In this document: piece after piece, positions 17,801 to 25,711 of the stretch
Numbering within the stretch: position 1 is the stretch's first letter
Layout: each line of letters opens with the position of its first letter
NCBI RefSeq assembly: GCF_015024225.1
Contig: NZ_JACJGM010000007.1
Span: 62,001-126,000 of the forward strand
Reading direction: 5' to 3'
From: Nocardioides lijunqiniae
GTDB taxonomy: Bacteria; Actinomycetota; Actinomycetes; Propionibacteriales; Nocardioidaceae
DNA: 64,000 nt
The notes under the pieces: model-generated
Seen by the model: the letters and a program-made list of their open reading frames with translations, nothing else
Databases searched by the model: none
Told to the model about the DNA's origin: nothing
Made by a program: the position numbers and the translations under genes

Positions 17801-18254
17801 CGGCGACGTGTCGGTCCTGCCGACGCTCGACTACCTCTACGGGCTGCGGCGCGGTGAGGAGCACGAGGTCGAGCTCGAGGAGGGGGTCACCCTGCTCCTG
17901 GGCCTGCAGGCGATCGGCGAGCCCGACGAGCGCGGCTACCGCAGCGTCATGGCCACGATCAACGGCCAGATGCGCCCGATCAGCATCCGCGACACCTCCG
18001 TGGCCTCCCAGGTCGCGGCCGCCGAGAAGGCCGACACCTCCAAGCCCGGCCACGTCGCGGCGCCGTTCCAGGGCGCGGTGACGATCGTCGTCGAGGAGGG
18101 CGCCACGGTCTCGGCCGGCGACACCGTGGCGACCATCGAGGCGATGAAGATGGAGGCCTCGATCACCGCCCCGGTCGACGGGACCGTGCAGCGGGTCGCC
18201 CTGAGCGGCACGCAGTCGGTCGAGGGCGGCGACCTGGTGATGGTCCTCGGCTAG
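14868..18254 (+). CDS. pyc: Pyruvate carboxylase
   Basis: 1,128 residues in one chain. It carboxylates pyruvate to oxaloacetate with biotin and ATP, refilling the TCA cycle. Domains in order: biotin carboxylase (about 1-450; LVANRGEIAIR, ATP-grasp loop AGGGGRGMRR, EMNPRIQVEHTVTE), carboxyltransferase (about 520-1000; TDTTFRDAHQSLLATRVRT, metal ligands in HLHTHDTPGG), and a C-terminal biotinyl domain with EAMKMEA, biotinyl Lys at 1094. ATG 14868 is preferred to GTG 14859 because of the -10 seven bases upstream. Monocistronic; the gap before it is a repeat array. Confidence 0.97.
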   Translation: MFSKVLVANRGEIAIRAFRAAYELGARTVAVFPHEDRWSEHRLKADEAYEIGERGHPVRAYLDPEAIVAVAVKAGADAVYPGYGFLSENPALAEACANAGITFIGPTSDVLTLTGNKARAIAAAKAAGVPTLASVEPSTDVDALVESAQQLPYPLFVKAVAGGGGRGMRRVDDPKDLREAVETCMREGEGAFGDPTVFIEQAVVEPRHIEVQILADGEGNVIHLFERDCSVQRRHQKVVEIAPAPNLDPAIRERMCADAVRFATEIGYRNAGTVEFLLDPHGNYVFIEMNPRIQVEHTVTEEVTDVDLVQSQLRIASGETLADLGLSQDSIQLRGAALQCRITTEDPANNFRPDTGVITTYRSPGGGGVRLDGGTTYTGAEVSAHFDSMLAKLTCRGRTFDIAVQKARRAVAEFRIRGVSTNIAFLQAVLADPDFAGGNITTSFIETHPQLLQARASGDRGTKLLTYLADVTVNQPHGPAPVTLDPASKLPEVNLDVPAPDGTRQLLLELGPEAFARRLREQSTVAVTDTTFRDAHQSLLATRVRTRDLTAVAGHVARTTPQLWSVEAWGGATYDVALRFLSEDPWERLDKLRQSIPNICLQMLLRGRNTVGYTPYPTAVTDAFVHEAAATGIDVFRIFDALNDVEQMRPAIEAVRATGTTVAEVALCYTGDLSDPGEKLYTLDYYLELAGRIVDAGAHVLAIKDMAGLLRAPAARTLVTALRREFDLPVHLHTHDTPGGQLGTLLAAIDAGVDAVDAASASMAGTTSQPPLSALVSATDHSDRETGLSLAAVNALEPYWEATRRVYAPFESGLPAPTGRVYRHEIPGGQLSNLRQQAIALGLGEKFEQVEDMYAAANDILGNVVKVTPSSKVVGDLALALVGLGADPAEFADDPGRFDIPDSVIGFLNGELGDPPGGWPEPFRTKALAGRSYTPPSEELTDAQAAGLDGAQPSRRQTLNELLFPGPTKTFAEGRQTYGDVSVLPTLDYLYGLRRGEEHEVELEEGVTLLLGLQAIGEPDERGYRSVMATINGQMRPISIRDTSVASQVAAAEKADTSKPGHVAAPFQGAVTIVVEEGATVSAGDTVATIEAMKMEASITAPVDGTVQRVALSGTQSVEGGDLVMVLG

Positions 18255-18269
18255 GCCACCGGGCCCGGG

Positions 18270-18734
18270 TCAGGCCCGCAGCGCCACCGGCTCGCCTCGG
18301 TAGCGCTCCAGGCTGCGGCGCACGTCGTCCGACAGCGTCCAGGACGACTGGACGCCGTGGTCCCACAGGACCAGCGCGGTCTCGGCGACCAGGGCCGGCT
18401 CGTGCCCCGGCTCGACGCGCACCTCGGTCGCGACGCTGAACGACGAGCCCCCCACCCGGCTCACCCAGATCCGCACCAGGAACGGCTGGAACGGCGCGAA
18501 CCGCATCTCGGCGTGGTAGTCGACGCGCTGCGACCCGACCAGCTCGACGACGCCGCTCGGGACGTCGGCCAGGAGTCCCGGCGTCGTGTCGGGACCGCCA
18601 CCCAGCGGCGCGAAGCGCAGGAACTGGATCCGCGCCTCGTCGATCAGCCGGATCGCCTCGACGTTGTCGACGTGACCGCCGAGGTTGACGTCGCGGTAGC
18701 GCGCCTGGATCTCGCAGTCGAACACCTCAGCCAT
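18270..18734 (-). CDS. Acyl-CoA thioesterase-like hotdog protein
   Basis: 154 residues from ATG 18734, with GAGGAT upstream; ATG 18743 is nine bases earlier and in frame. The pattern ARYRDVNLGGHVDNVEAIRLIDEARIQFL is the 4HBT hotdog-helix region (Asp/Asn-x-x-x-His-Val-x-Asn), as in YbgC-type thioesterases. It probably hydrolyses a short or medium acyl-CoA. Convergent with pyc, 15 bases apart. Confidence 0.82.
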   Translation of the reverse strand: MAEVFDCEIQARYRDVNLGGHVDNVEAIRLIDEARIQFLRFAPLGGGPDTTPGLLADVPSGVVELVGSQRVDYHAEMRFAPFQPFLVRIWVSRVGGSSFSVATEVRVEPGHEPALVAETALVLWDHGVQSSWTLSDDVRRSLERYRGEPVALRA

Positions 18735-18788
18735 GGGCGGCATCCTCGCAGCCCCATGCCCGCCGCCGGCCGGCGCCCGACAGTGGCG

Positions 18789-19973
18789 TCAGCGGGCGGC
18801 GACGCGGAAGGTCAGCCAGGTGGAGCGCAGCCCCAGCCGGGAGCGGAAGGTGTCGCCGGAGACGACGACCCTGCCCTTGCTGCCGGTGAGCGTCAGCGAG
18901 CGCACGCGCCCGCCCCACTCGCCGTTGCCGTCGCGCCGGGTCACCGCGATGCCGGTCAGGTCGCCGACCGACGGCCACGCGCGCTCGACGGCGGTGTCGG
19001 CGAGGCGCAGGCTCCAGTCGTGGACGGGGTTGCCCGCCCAGTCGTCGTAGGGATCCTCCAGCGCGGCGAGATAGGGCATCGAGCCGGCGGAGGTCCAGCC
19101 TCCGCTGCTGGAGGCGAACTGGGTGAAGGCCGGCGCGCCGCGGTGGGTCAGCACCTGCCCCGCGGTGGCCGCGATCGCGGCGTTCGATGCCGGGTGCTCC
19201 GCCGCGTGACCGCCGTAGACCTGGCAGGAGGTGGTGTCGCACAGCCGCCCGCCCGTCCGGTGCGCCCGCTCGTACGTCGCGTAGGTGCGGGCGGCGACCG
19301 CCTGGGCGCGCACGGCCTCGGGGCTCCAGGAGGCCGGCATCTCCAGCGGGACGACCCCGCGCAGGTAGGCCTCCAGGGTGAGGGTGTTGACCGTGTCGCG
19401 CGCCTTCGAGCCGCGGGCGACCGCGGTGGCCTGGAGCCGTCCGCGGTAGGAACGCAGGCCTGCGGGGGTGACCAGCGTGATCGGGCGACCGCCCGCGGAG
19501 AGCTCGGCCTCCCCGCGCAGGTCGCGCCAGCGCCGCCAGCGGTCCGTCTTGAACAGCACCCGGTTGCGACCGGTCGCGGTGACGACGACGCGCCAGCGCT
19601 TCGCGCCGTTGGCCGGCAGCTCGACCGTGCCGCCGGCGGTGTCGCGCAGCCGAAGGCCGCGACGGCTCAGCACCTCGAGGTCGTCGCTGGTGTCGGCACT
19701 GATGACGACGCTGACGAGGCCCGCCGCCGTCCCCCAGCGGGTGCCGCGGTAGTAGAAGTCGAGGATCTGTCGGTGCGTGAGGCCGCGGCGGGCCGCGCCC
19801 TCGGCGCCGTACTGGGACATCCCGTGGCCGTGCCCGTAGCCGTGCCCGGTCAGCGTCAGCCAGGACCGGGTGGGGACCCGCCAGGAGTCGGCGGCGGTGG
19901 CCGCGGGGGCGAGGCCGACCACCAGGGCGAGCGTGAGCAGGCCGGCGGCGAGGCCGGTGGGACGGGTGCGCAT
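18789..19973 (-). CDS. SpoIID/LytB-domain secreted protein (copy 1)
   Basis: 394 residues, ATG 19973 behind GGAG. N-terminal signal peptide (LAAGLLTLALVVGLAPAATA, cleaved near ATA-ADS). The SpoIID hallmark GHGYGHGHGMSQYGAEGAA follows at once, and the catalytic-type stretch YLRGVVPLEMPASWSPEAV with RTYA comes mid-protein. In SpoIID this domain is a lytic transglycosylase acting on denuded glycan; in actinobacteria the proteins are thought to remodel wall glycan, which I infer here. The next gene is a paralogue of the same length and order, so the pair is a tandem duplication. Confidence 0.88.
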   Translation of the reverse strand: MRTRPTGLAAGLLTLALVVGLAPAATAADSWRVPTRSWLTLTGHGYGHGHGMSQYGAEGAARRGLTHRQILDFYYRGTRWGTAAGLVSVVISADTSDDLEVLSRRGLRLRDTAGGTVELPANGAKRWRVVVTATGRNRVLFKTDRWRRWRDLRGEAELSAGGRPITLVTPAGLRSYRGRLQATAVARGSKARDTVNTLTLEAYLRGVVPLEMPASWSPEAVRAQAVAARTYATYERAHRTGGRLCDTTSCQVYGGHAAEHPASNAAIAATAGQVLTHRGAPAFTQFASSSGGWTSAGSMPYLAALEDPYDDWAGNPVHDWSLRLADTAVERAWPSVGDLTGIAVTRRDGNGEWGGRVRSLTLTGSKGRVVVSGDTFRSRLGLRSTWLTFRVAAR

Positions 19974-20075
19974 GGGGGCTCCGGGACGTGACGGACGTGG
20001 CTCGAGATCACGCGAGTGAACGCGTGTGACCCCACATGGCACCACGCGTCCCAGGAGCCTGCAATCGCTCCGTGC

Positions 20076-20095
20076 GAACTACAGATCGGTAGTTC
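20076..20095 (-). terminator. Small hairpin at the end of SpoIID copy 2
   Basis: GAACTAC (20076-20082) pairs with GTAGTTC (20089-20095), six-base loop. It touches the stop codon of copy 2 and precedes copy 1, so it may end the upstream transcript. Confidence 0.45.
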
Positions 20096-21281
20096 AGCCG
20101 ACGCGCAGCGTGAACCAGGTCGAGTAGAGCCCCATGCGGAACCGGAAGTCGTCACCAGACACCACGACGATGCCGGTCGTGCCGCGCAGCGTGACCTTGC
20201 CGACCCGGCCGCCCCACTCGCCGTTGCCGTCGCGCTCCGAGGTCTCGATCGACGTCAGCTCGCCCACGCCGGGCCAGGCCTGCTCGATCTTGGCGTCGGT
20301 CACCCGGACGGTCCAGTCGTGGTAGTCGTTGCCGGCGAAGGCGTCGTAGGGGTCCTTCTTGGCGGGCAGGTAGGCGAAGGCGCCGCGCGAGGTCCAGCCG
20401 CCGCTGCTCGCGGAGAACTGGGCGAAGATCGGTCCTCCGCCCTTGGTCAGCACCTGCCGTCGGGTCGCGTCGATGGCCTTCGACGTCGCGCGCTGCTCGT
20501 CGGTCGCGCCGCCGTAGACCTGGCACTGGTCGGTGTCGCACAGCTGGTAGTGCCCGCGGCGCGAGTGCTTGCGCTCGTAGGCCGCGTAGGTGCGAGCGGC
20601 GACCGCCTGAGCGCGCAGGGCCTGCGGGTGCCAGTAGGACGGCACCTCGCGCGGCACGACGCCCTTGAGGTAGGAGTCGAGCGGCAGCACGTTGACGGTG
20701 TCGCGGTCCAGGCCGCGGCCCGTCGAGGCGGAGCGGAGGACGCCGCGGTAGGCGCGGCTGCCGCCGGCGAAGACCAGGCGGATGGGCTTGCCGCCCGCGG
20801 TGAACTCGGCGTCGCCGCGGACGGTGCGCAGCCGGCGCCAGCGTCCGGAGGTCTGGTAGTCCACGGCGCTGCGGCCGCCGGCGACCGGCACGATGCGCCA
20901 GCGCTTCGCGCGCGGTCGCGCCTGCGCGAGCCGGGTGGGCTTGCCGGCCTTGACCGGCCGGACGACCAGACCGCCGCGCGCAACGACCACGACGTCGCGG
21001 CTGGTGTCGGCGCTGATCAGCACCCGCACCTGGCCGCCGATCTTGCCCCAGCGCGTGCCCGGGTAGTAGAAGCGCGCGATCCTGCGGTAGCCCAGCCCCT
21101 TGGTCGCCGCGCGCTGGGCGCCGTACTGCGAGAGGCCGTGACCGTGCCCGTAGCCGTGGCCGACGACCGTGATGGTGGCACCGTCGGGCACCTGCCAGGT
21201 CGCGGCCGACGCGGGGCCGGACGGCATCAGGGTGGACAGCACGAGGGCCAGGGCGGCGAGGAGGGAGGTCCGAGAGAGCAC
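20094..21281 (-). CDS. SpoIID/LytB-domain secreted protein (copy 2)
   Basis: 395 residues from GTG 21281, chosen over GTG 21296 because TACCGT lies six bases upstream and the signal peptide (SRTSLLAALALVLSTLMPSGPA) then has a short n-region. It carries GHGYGHGHGLSQYGAQRAA and YLKGVVPREVPSYWHPQAL, matching copy 1 in order and length. Predicted secreted wall-glycan enzyme. The two copies share the framework but differ strongly in the outer 120-residue insertion, pointing to an old duplication and different partners. Confidence 0.88.
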   Translation of the reverse strand: MLSRTSLLAALALVLSTLMPSGPASAATWQVPDGATITVVGHGYGHGHGLSQYGAQRAATKGLGYRRIARFYYPGTRWGKIGGQVRVLISADTSRDVVVVARGGLVVRPVKAGKPTRLAQARPRAKRWRIVPVAGGRSAVDYQTSGRWRRLRTVRGDAEFTAGGKPIRLVFAGGSRAYRGVLRSASTGRGLDRDTVNVLPLDSYLKGVVPREVPSYWHPQALRAQAVAARTYAAYERKHSRRGHYQLCDTDQCQVYGGATDEQRATSKAIDATRRQVLTKGGGPIFAQFSASSGGWTSRGAFAYLPAKKDPYDAFAGNDYHDWTVRVTDAKIEQAWPGVGELTSIETSERDGNGEWGGRVGKVTLRGTTGIVVVSGDDFRFRMGLYSTWFTLRVG

Positions 21282-21287
21282 CGGGTC

Positions 21288-21293
21288 ACGGTA
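21288..21293 (-). promoter_or_regulatory. Candidate -10 of SpoIID copy 2 (leaderless)
   Basis: TACCGT on the minus strand, six bases before GTG 21281; it overlaps the alternative start at 21296, which makes that one unlikely. Confidence 0.45.
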
Positions 21294-21320
21294 CACGCGG
21301 ACGCCGCTGCGGTCTGCCCG

Positions 21321-22715
21321 TCAGATGTGGTGCAGGCGCCGCGCGGCCTCGGCGACCGACCCGCTCATCGACGGGTAGACCGTGAACGCCTGGGCGAGCT
21401 GGTCGGCCGTGAGCGACTCCGCCACCGCGATCGAGACCGGGTGGATCAGCTCGCTGGCGCGGGGTCCGACGACCACGCCGCCGACGATGATGCCGGTGCC
21501 CGGGCGGCAGAAGAGCTTGACGAAGCCGTCGTGGACGCCCTGCATCTTGGCGCGGGCGTTGCCCGACAGCGGCAGCATCACCACCTCGGCGGTGATCTCG
21601 CCGGCGTCGACCGCCTGCTGGCTCCAGCCGACCGTCGCGATCTCCGGGGCGGTGAAGACGTTGGAGGAGACCTTCTTGAGGTCGAGCGGGCTGACCTTGT
21701 CGCCGAGGAAGTGCCACATCGCGATCCGGCCCTGCATGGCCGCGACCGAGGCGAGCATCAGCACGCCGGTGCAGTCGCCGGCGGCGTAGACGCCGCGCGC
21801 GGAGGTGCGCGAGACCCGGTCGACGTTGACGAAGCCGCCGTCCTTGAGCACGACGCCCGACTCCTCCAGCCCGAGCCCGGCGGTGTTGGGCACCGAGCCG
21901 AGGGCCAGGATGCAGTGCGAGCCCTGGATGCTGCGGCCGTCGGTGAGGGTCACGGTGACCACCTCGCCGTCCCGGGTCACCGACTCCATGCGCGACTGCG
22001 ACAGCACCTTCATGCCGCGGCGCTTGGAGACCTCCTCCAGGACCAGCGAGGCATCGGCGTCCTCGCCGGGCAGCACCCGGTCGCGCGAGGAGACCAGGGT
22101 GACCGGGATGCCGAGGGCGAGGTAGGCGCTGGCGAACTCCGCGCCGGTGACGCCGGACCCGACCACGATCAGCTCGGTCGGTACCTCGGTCAGGTCGTAG
22201 ACCTGCTCCCAGGTGAGGATCCGCTCGCCGTCGGGCTGGGCGCTGGGCAGGGTGCGCGGAGCGGCGCCGGTGGCGATGAGGATCGCGTCGGCCTCGAGGC
22301 TCCGGTCGTCCTCGCCGTCGAGGCTGACGGTCACGCGGCCCGGACCGTCGAGCCGCCCGCGTCCGCGCACGACCTGCACGTCCTCCTTGGCCAGGCGGCG
22401 CGCGATGTCGGCGGACTGGTCGGCCGCCAGCTGCATGACCCGCTTGTTGACCCGACCGAGGTCGACCGAGACGGCCGTCGCGAGGTCGCCCTCCTGGTCG
22501 TGGAAGTTGACGCCCAGCTCGGCGGCGCCGGCGACGTCGGTCATCAGCTCGGCGGTCGCGATCAGCGTCTTGCTGGGCACGCAGTCGGTGAGGACCGCTG
22601 AGCCGCCGATGCCGTCGGTGTCGACGACCGTGACCTCCGCGCCGAGCTGCGCCGCGACCAGCGCGGACTCGTAGCCGCCGGGTCCGCCTCCGATGATGAC
22701 GACCTTGTCGGTCAT
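21321..22715 (-). CDS. lpdA: NAD(P)H-quinone reductase of the LpdA type
   Basis: 464 residues. Flavoprotein disulfide-reductase fold: FAD site VVIIGGGPGGYESAL, NAD site IVVGSGVTGAEFAS, second FAD site GVYAAGDCTG, and a dimerisation domain with HPVSIAVAES. At the redox centre the usual GGxCxNxGCxPSK is replaced by IGGSAVLTDCVPSK, so one of the two cysteines is missing and it cannot work as a lipoamide dehydrogenase. Mycobacterial LpdA (Rv3303c) has the same change and reduces quinones. ATG 22715 follows GAGAGGAA. The true lpd is the next gene upstream, so the two probably arose by duplication. Confidence 0.85.
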   Translation of the reverse strand: MTDKVVIIGGGPGGYESALVAAQLGAEVTVVDTDGIGGSAVLTDCVPSKTLIATAELMTDVAGAAELGVNFHDQEGDLATAVSVDLGRVNKRVMQLAADQSADIARRLAKEDVQVVRGRGRLDGPGRVTVSLDGEDDRSLEADAILIATGAAPRTLPSAQPDGERILTWEQVYDLTEVPTELIVVGSGVTGAEFASAYLALGIPVTLVSSRDRVLPGEDADASLVLEEVSKRRGMKVLSQSRMESVTRDGEVVTVTLTDGRSIQGSHCILALGSVPNTAGLGLEESGVVLKDGGFVNVDRVSRTSARGVYAAGDCTGVLMLASVAAMQGRIAMWHFLGDKVSPLDLKKVSSNVFTAPEIATVGWSQQAVDAGEITAEVVMLPLSGNARAKMQGVHDGFVKLFCRPGTGIIVGGVVVGPRASELIHPVSIAVAESLTADQLAQAFTVYPSMSGSVAEAARRLHHI

Positions 22716-22738
22716 GGGTCATTCCTCTCAGGTGGCTA

Positions 22739-22790
22739 GGTCTCGACACGCCGGTCGCGGCTTCGTTCCTCAGCCGCGCGGCTGCTCGAC
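22739..22790. repeat. Family B-type palindromic repeat variant
   Basis: Runs from GGTCTCGAC to GCTGCTCGACC with the inner GCCGCGCGGC, the same end sequences as family B at 14.5, 37.3 and 54.2 kb. It lies between lpd and lpdA. Confidence 0.55.
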
Positions 22791-22802
22791 CTGGCCTGGG
22801 CT

Positions 22803-22835
22803 TTTCTCGACCGCGACTGCGTCGCGGTCGAGAAA
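22803..22835 (-). terminator. Hairpin after lpd
   Basis: Perfect 15-base-pair stem (22803-22817 with 22821-22835), three-base loop, five bases past the lpd stop. On the minus strand it could end the lpd transcript before lpdA. Confidence 0.7.
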
Positions 22836-22839
22836 CCGG

Positions 22840-24231
22840 CTAAAAGTTGATCATGTGGCCGGCGATGCCGTGGATGGCTTCCTTCACAGACTCGCCGAGC
22901 GTCGGGTGGGCGAAGATGTTGCGCGCGAGCTCGTCGGCGGTGAGGTCCCAGGTCTGCGCCAGCGTCAGCACCGGCAGCAGTTCGGTCACGTCGGGGCCGA
23001 TGAGGTGCCCGCCGATGATCTCGTTGTGCTCGGCGTCGGCCACGATCTTGACGAAGCCGGCCGTGTCGCCCAGGCCCTGGGCCTTGCCGTTGGCCGAGAA
23101 CGGGAACGTCGCGGTCTTGACGTCGTAGCCCAACTCCTTGGCCTGCTCCTCGGAGTAGCCAAAGGAGCCGATCTGCGGCTGGCAGTACGTGGCACGCGGG
23201 ATCATGTCGAAGTTGATCTCCTGCGTCTCCGCGCCGGCGATCGTCTCGGCCGCCACGATGCCCATGGCCTCCGCGGCGTGGGCCAGCATCATCTTGCCGG
23301 TCACGTCGCCGATGGCGTAGACGCCGTCGACGTTGGTGCGCCCGCGGGCGTCGACCGCGATCGCGCCGCGCTCGGTGACCTCGACGCCGGCGGCCTCGAG
23401 GCCGTAGCCCTCGACCCGCGGCTGGAAGCCGATCGCCTGCATGACCTTGTCGGCCTCGAGCACCTCGGTGCTGCCGTCCTTGGAGACGGTGACCTTGACC
23501 TTGTCGCCGGAGTCGTCGATGCCCTCGACCTTGGTGCCGAGCAGCACCTTCACGCCGAGCTTCTTGTAGTGCTTGGCCAGCTCCTTGGACACGTCGGCGT
23601 CCTCGGTGGGGACCATCCGGTCGAGGAACTCCACGATCGTCACGTCGACCCCGAAGTTCTTCATCACGTAGGCGAACTCGACGCCGATGGCACCGGAGCC
23701 GGCGATGATGATCGAGCCGGGCAGCTCGGAGTCGAGGATCTGCTCCTCGTAGGTCACGACGCGCTCGCTCAGCGACGTGCCCGGGATCAGCCGGGTCTTG
23801 GCGCCGGTGGCGATGATCAGGTCGTCGCACGTGTAGGACGTGACCTCGCCGTCCTTGCCCTTCACGTCCAGCGCCTTCGGGCCGGTGAGGGTGCCCCAGC
23901 CGTCGATCTCGGTGATCTTGTTCTTCTTCATCAGGAAGTGGACGCCCTTGACGATGCCGGCGCTCACCTGGCGCGACCGCTTGTGGGTCGGGCCGTAGGA
24001 CATCGTGGCGTCGCCCTCGATGCCGAACTTGTCCTTCTCGTGCGTCAGCACGTGGGCCAGCTCGGCGTTCTTCAGGAGCGCCTTGGAGGGGATGCAGCCC
24101 ACGTTGAGGCACACCCCACCCCAGTACTTCTCCTCGACGACCGCCACGGACTTGCCGAGCTGGGCCGCGCGGATGGCGGCGACGTAGCCACCGGGGCCCG
24201 CGCCGAGGACGAGAACGTCGAAGTGAGTCAC
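22840..24231 (-). CDS. lpdA: Dihydrolipoyl dehydrogenase
   Basis: 463 residues from GTG 24231. It reoxidises dihydrolipoamide in the 2-oxoacid dehydrogenase complexes. FAD site [21 protein letters not shown], redox disulfide [13 protein letters not shown] (both cysteines present), NAD site [12 protein letters not shown], and the C-terminal His-Glu dyad in FAHPTLGE. No partner E1/E2 genes are in the window. TAGGCT six bases upstream suggests a leaderless mRNA, back to back with the GGCT-like gene. The gene is usually called lpd or lpdA; the neighbour at 21.3 kb is the quinone-reducing relative. Confidence 0.95.
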   Translation of the reverse strand: MTHFDVLVLGAGPGGYVAAIRAAQLGKSVAVVEEKYWGGVCLNVGCIPSKALLKNAELAHVLTHEKDKFGIEGDATMSYGPTHKRSRQVSAGIVKGVHFLMKKNKITEIDGWGTLTGPKALDVKGKDGEVTSYTCDDLIIATGAKTRLIPGTSLSERVVTYEEQILDSELPGSIIIAGSGAIGVEFAYVMKNFGVDVTIVEFLDRMVPTEDADVSKELAKHYKKLGVKVLLGTKVEGIDDSGDKVKVTVSKDGSTEVLEADKVMQAIGFQPRVEGYGLEAAGVEVTERGAIAVDARGRTNVDGVYAIGDVTGKMMLAHAAEAMGIVAAETIAGAETQEINFDMIPRATYCQPQIGSFGYSEEQAKELGYDVKTATFPFSANGKAQGLGDTAGFVKIVADAEHNEIIGGHLIGPDVTELLPVLTLAQTWDLTADELARNIFAHPTLGESVKEAIHGIAGHMINF

Positions 24232-24237
24232 GCTCCC

Positions 24238-24243
24238 AGCCTA
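24238..24243 (-). promoter_or_regulatory. Candidate -10 of lpd (leaderless)
   Basis: TAGGCT on the minus strand, six bases before GTG 24231. Its -35 would fall inside the divergent gene. Confidence 0.5.
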
Positions 24244-24256
24244 GTGCGGGGCCCGA

Positions 24257-24262
24257 TAGCCT
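24257..24262 (+). promoter_or_regulatory. Candidate -10 of the GGCT-like gene (leaderless)
   Basis: TAGCCT, six bases before GTG 24269, only 13 bases from the opposing lpd -10. Confidence 0.5.
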
Positions 24263-24268
24263 GCAGCC

Positions 24269-24721
24269 GTGACCCTGTACGCCGCCTACGGGACGAACCT
24301 CGACCCCGCTCGCATGAGCGAGCGCTGCCCCCACTCCCCCCTGCACACGACGGGGTGGCTGGAGGGCTGGCGACTGACGTTCGGCGGCGAGGACCACGGC
24401 TGGGACGGGTCGCTGTCGACCATCGTCCAGGACCCCTTCGAGCAGGTGTTCGTCGCCGTCTACGACATCACCGAGGCCGACGAGGCCGACCTCGACGGCT
24501 GGGAGGCGGCCGACTCCGGCCTCTACCGCAAGACCAAGGTGCGGGTCGCCACCCTCACCGGCGAGCTGGTCGTGTGGACCTACGTCCTGGACGCCTACGA
24601 GGGCGGGCTGCCCTCGGCGTCCTACCTCGGGATGCTCGCCGAGGCCGCGGAGGCCGCCAGCGCCCCGGACGACTACGTCGCCGCCCTGCGCCGGCGCCCC
24701 TGCCGCACCAACGGCAGCTGA
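24269..24721 (+). CDS. Gamma-glutamylcyclotransferase-like protein
   Basis: 150 residues from GTG 24269. The opening LYAAYGTNLDPARMSERCP is the substrate-loop signature of the GGCT fold (YGxN/S), and VAVYDITEADEADLDGWEA carries the conserved acid near the active site. Members form 5-oxoproline from gamma-glutamyl compounds, or act on related amines (AIG2-like). No glutathione or mycothiol gene is adjacent, so the substrate is open. Confidence 0.8.
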   Translation: MTLYAAYGTNLDPARMSERCPHSPLHTTGWLEGWRLTFGGEDHGWDGSLSTIVQDPFEQVFVAVYDITEADEADLDGWEAADSGLYRKTKVRVATLTGELVVWTYVLDAYEGGLPSASYLGMLAEAAEAASAPDDYVAALRRRPCRTNGS

Positions 24722-24755
24722 CGTCCTCGGTCGCGGCACGACCCGCGGCACGACC

Positions 24756-24761
24756 TAGAGT
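24756..24761 (+). promoter_or_regulatory. Candidate -10 of PNP (leaderless)
   Basis: TAGAGT, six bases before the GTG start at 24768. Confidence 0.5.
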
Positions 24762-24767
24762 GCTGCC

Positions 24768-25589
24768 GTGATCCCGACGACGCCCGACAGCCCCGACCAC
24801 TCGCCGTACGACCTGGCGCAGGAGGCGGCCGCGCGGCTCGCCGAGCTGACCGGCGTCGCGTCCCACGACGTCGCGCTCGTGCTCGGCTCCGGCTGGCTGC
24901 CCGCCGTCGACGCGCTCGGCGAGGCGACGGCCGAGATCGACACCACCGACCTGCCCGGCTTCTCCGCGGCGGCCGTGGCCGGCCACTCGGGCAAGATCCG
25001 CTCGATCCGCGCCGGCGAGCGCAACCTGCTGGTGTTCCTCAGCCGGACGCACTACTACGAGGGCAAGGGCGTCTCCGCGGTCGTGCACGGCGTCCGCACG
25101 GCGGCGGCGGCCGGCTGCCGCACCATCGTGCTCACCAACGGCTGCGGCGGGCTGCGCGACACCTGGACCCCCGGCACGCCGGTGCTGATCAGCGACCACA
25201 TCAACTTGACCGGCCGCTCCCCCATCGTCGGCGCCCGGTTCGTCGACCTCACCGACCTGTACTCCTCGCGCCTGCGCAGCCTGTGCCGCGAGGTGGACGC
25301 GAGCCTCGACGAGGCCGTCTACGTGCAGTTCCCCGGCCCGCACTACGAGACGCCCGCCGAGATCGGCATGGTCCGCGCGATCGGCGGTGAGCTCGTCGGC
25401 ATGAGCACGACCCTCGAGGCGATCGCCGCCCGCGAGGCCGGCATGGAGGTGCTCGGGATCAGCCTCGTGACCAACCTCGCCGCCGGCATCACCGGCGAGC
25501 CCCTCAACCACGAGGAGGTCCTGGAGGCCGGCCGCGCGGCCGCGTCGCGGATGGGCGAGCTCCTGGGCCGGATCGTCCCCGCCATCTAG
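24768..25589 (+). CDS. Purine-nucleoside phosphorylase
   Basis: 273 residues from GTG 24768. It splits (deoxy)inosine or (deoxy)guanosine with phosphate to base and (deoxy)ribose 1-phosphate. Trimeric PNP signatures: VLGSGWLPAVDAL (phosphate loop), SRTHYYEGKG, LTNGCGGL, FPGPHYETPAEIGM and GMSTTLEAIAAREAGM. In other actinobacteria this gene commonly lies beside the phosphomannomutase-type gene found here only at 37.5 kb; the heme island separates them. Confidence 0.94.
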   Translation: MIPTTPDSPDHSPYDLAQEAAARLAELTGVASHDVALVLGSGWLPAVDALGEATAEIDTTDLPGFSAAAVAGHSGKIRSIRAGERNLLVFLSRTHYYEGKGVSAVVHGVRTAAAAGCRTIVLTNGCGGLRDTWTPGTPVLISDHINLTGRSPIVGARFVDLTDLYSSRLRSLCREVDASLDEAVYVQFPGPHYETPAEIGMVRAIGGELVGMSTTLEAIAAREAGMEVLGISLVTNLAAGITGEPLNHEEVLEAGRAAASRMGELLGRIVPAI

Positions 25590-25625
25590 GGCTACCCGGA
25601 GCGAGGTCCGTGTCACTCCGCGAAC

Positions 25626-25644
25626 CAAGGTAAGCCTTCCCTAA
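25626..25644. promoter_or_regulatory. Candidate IdeR/DtxR iron box of the heme operon
   Basis: Reads CAAGGTAAGCCTTCCCTAA, 14 of 19 positions of the known consensus TTAGGTTAGSCTAACCTAA. It lies over the -35 region of TATGCT at 25653-25658. Iron-bound repressor here would switch off the operon in iron-rich cells. Confidence 0.65.
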
Positions 25645-25652
25645 ATAAGAGG

Positions 25653-25658
25653 TATGCT
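25653..25658 (+). promoter_or_regulatory. Candidate -10 of the heme-uptake operon
   Basis: TATGCT, nine bases after the IdeR-like box; the leader to ATG 25712 is then about 47 bases. Confidence 0.5.
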
Positions 25659-25711
25659 GACGGTCGACAGCAGCTCCCGCTGTCCTCCATCGAGCACAGA
25701 GCGAGACCCGC

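Noticed and set aside
14583..18053. Open frame of 1,156 codons on the minus strand opposite pyc
   Set aside because: Low-complexity coding shadow; the plus strand encodes complete pyruvate carboxylase.
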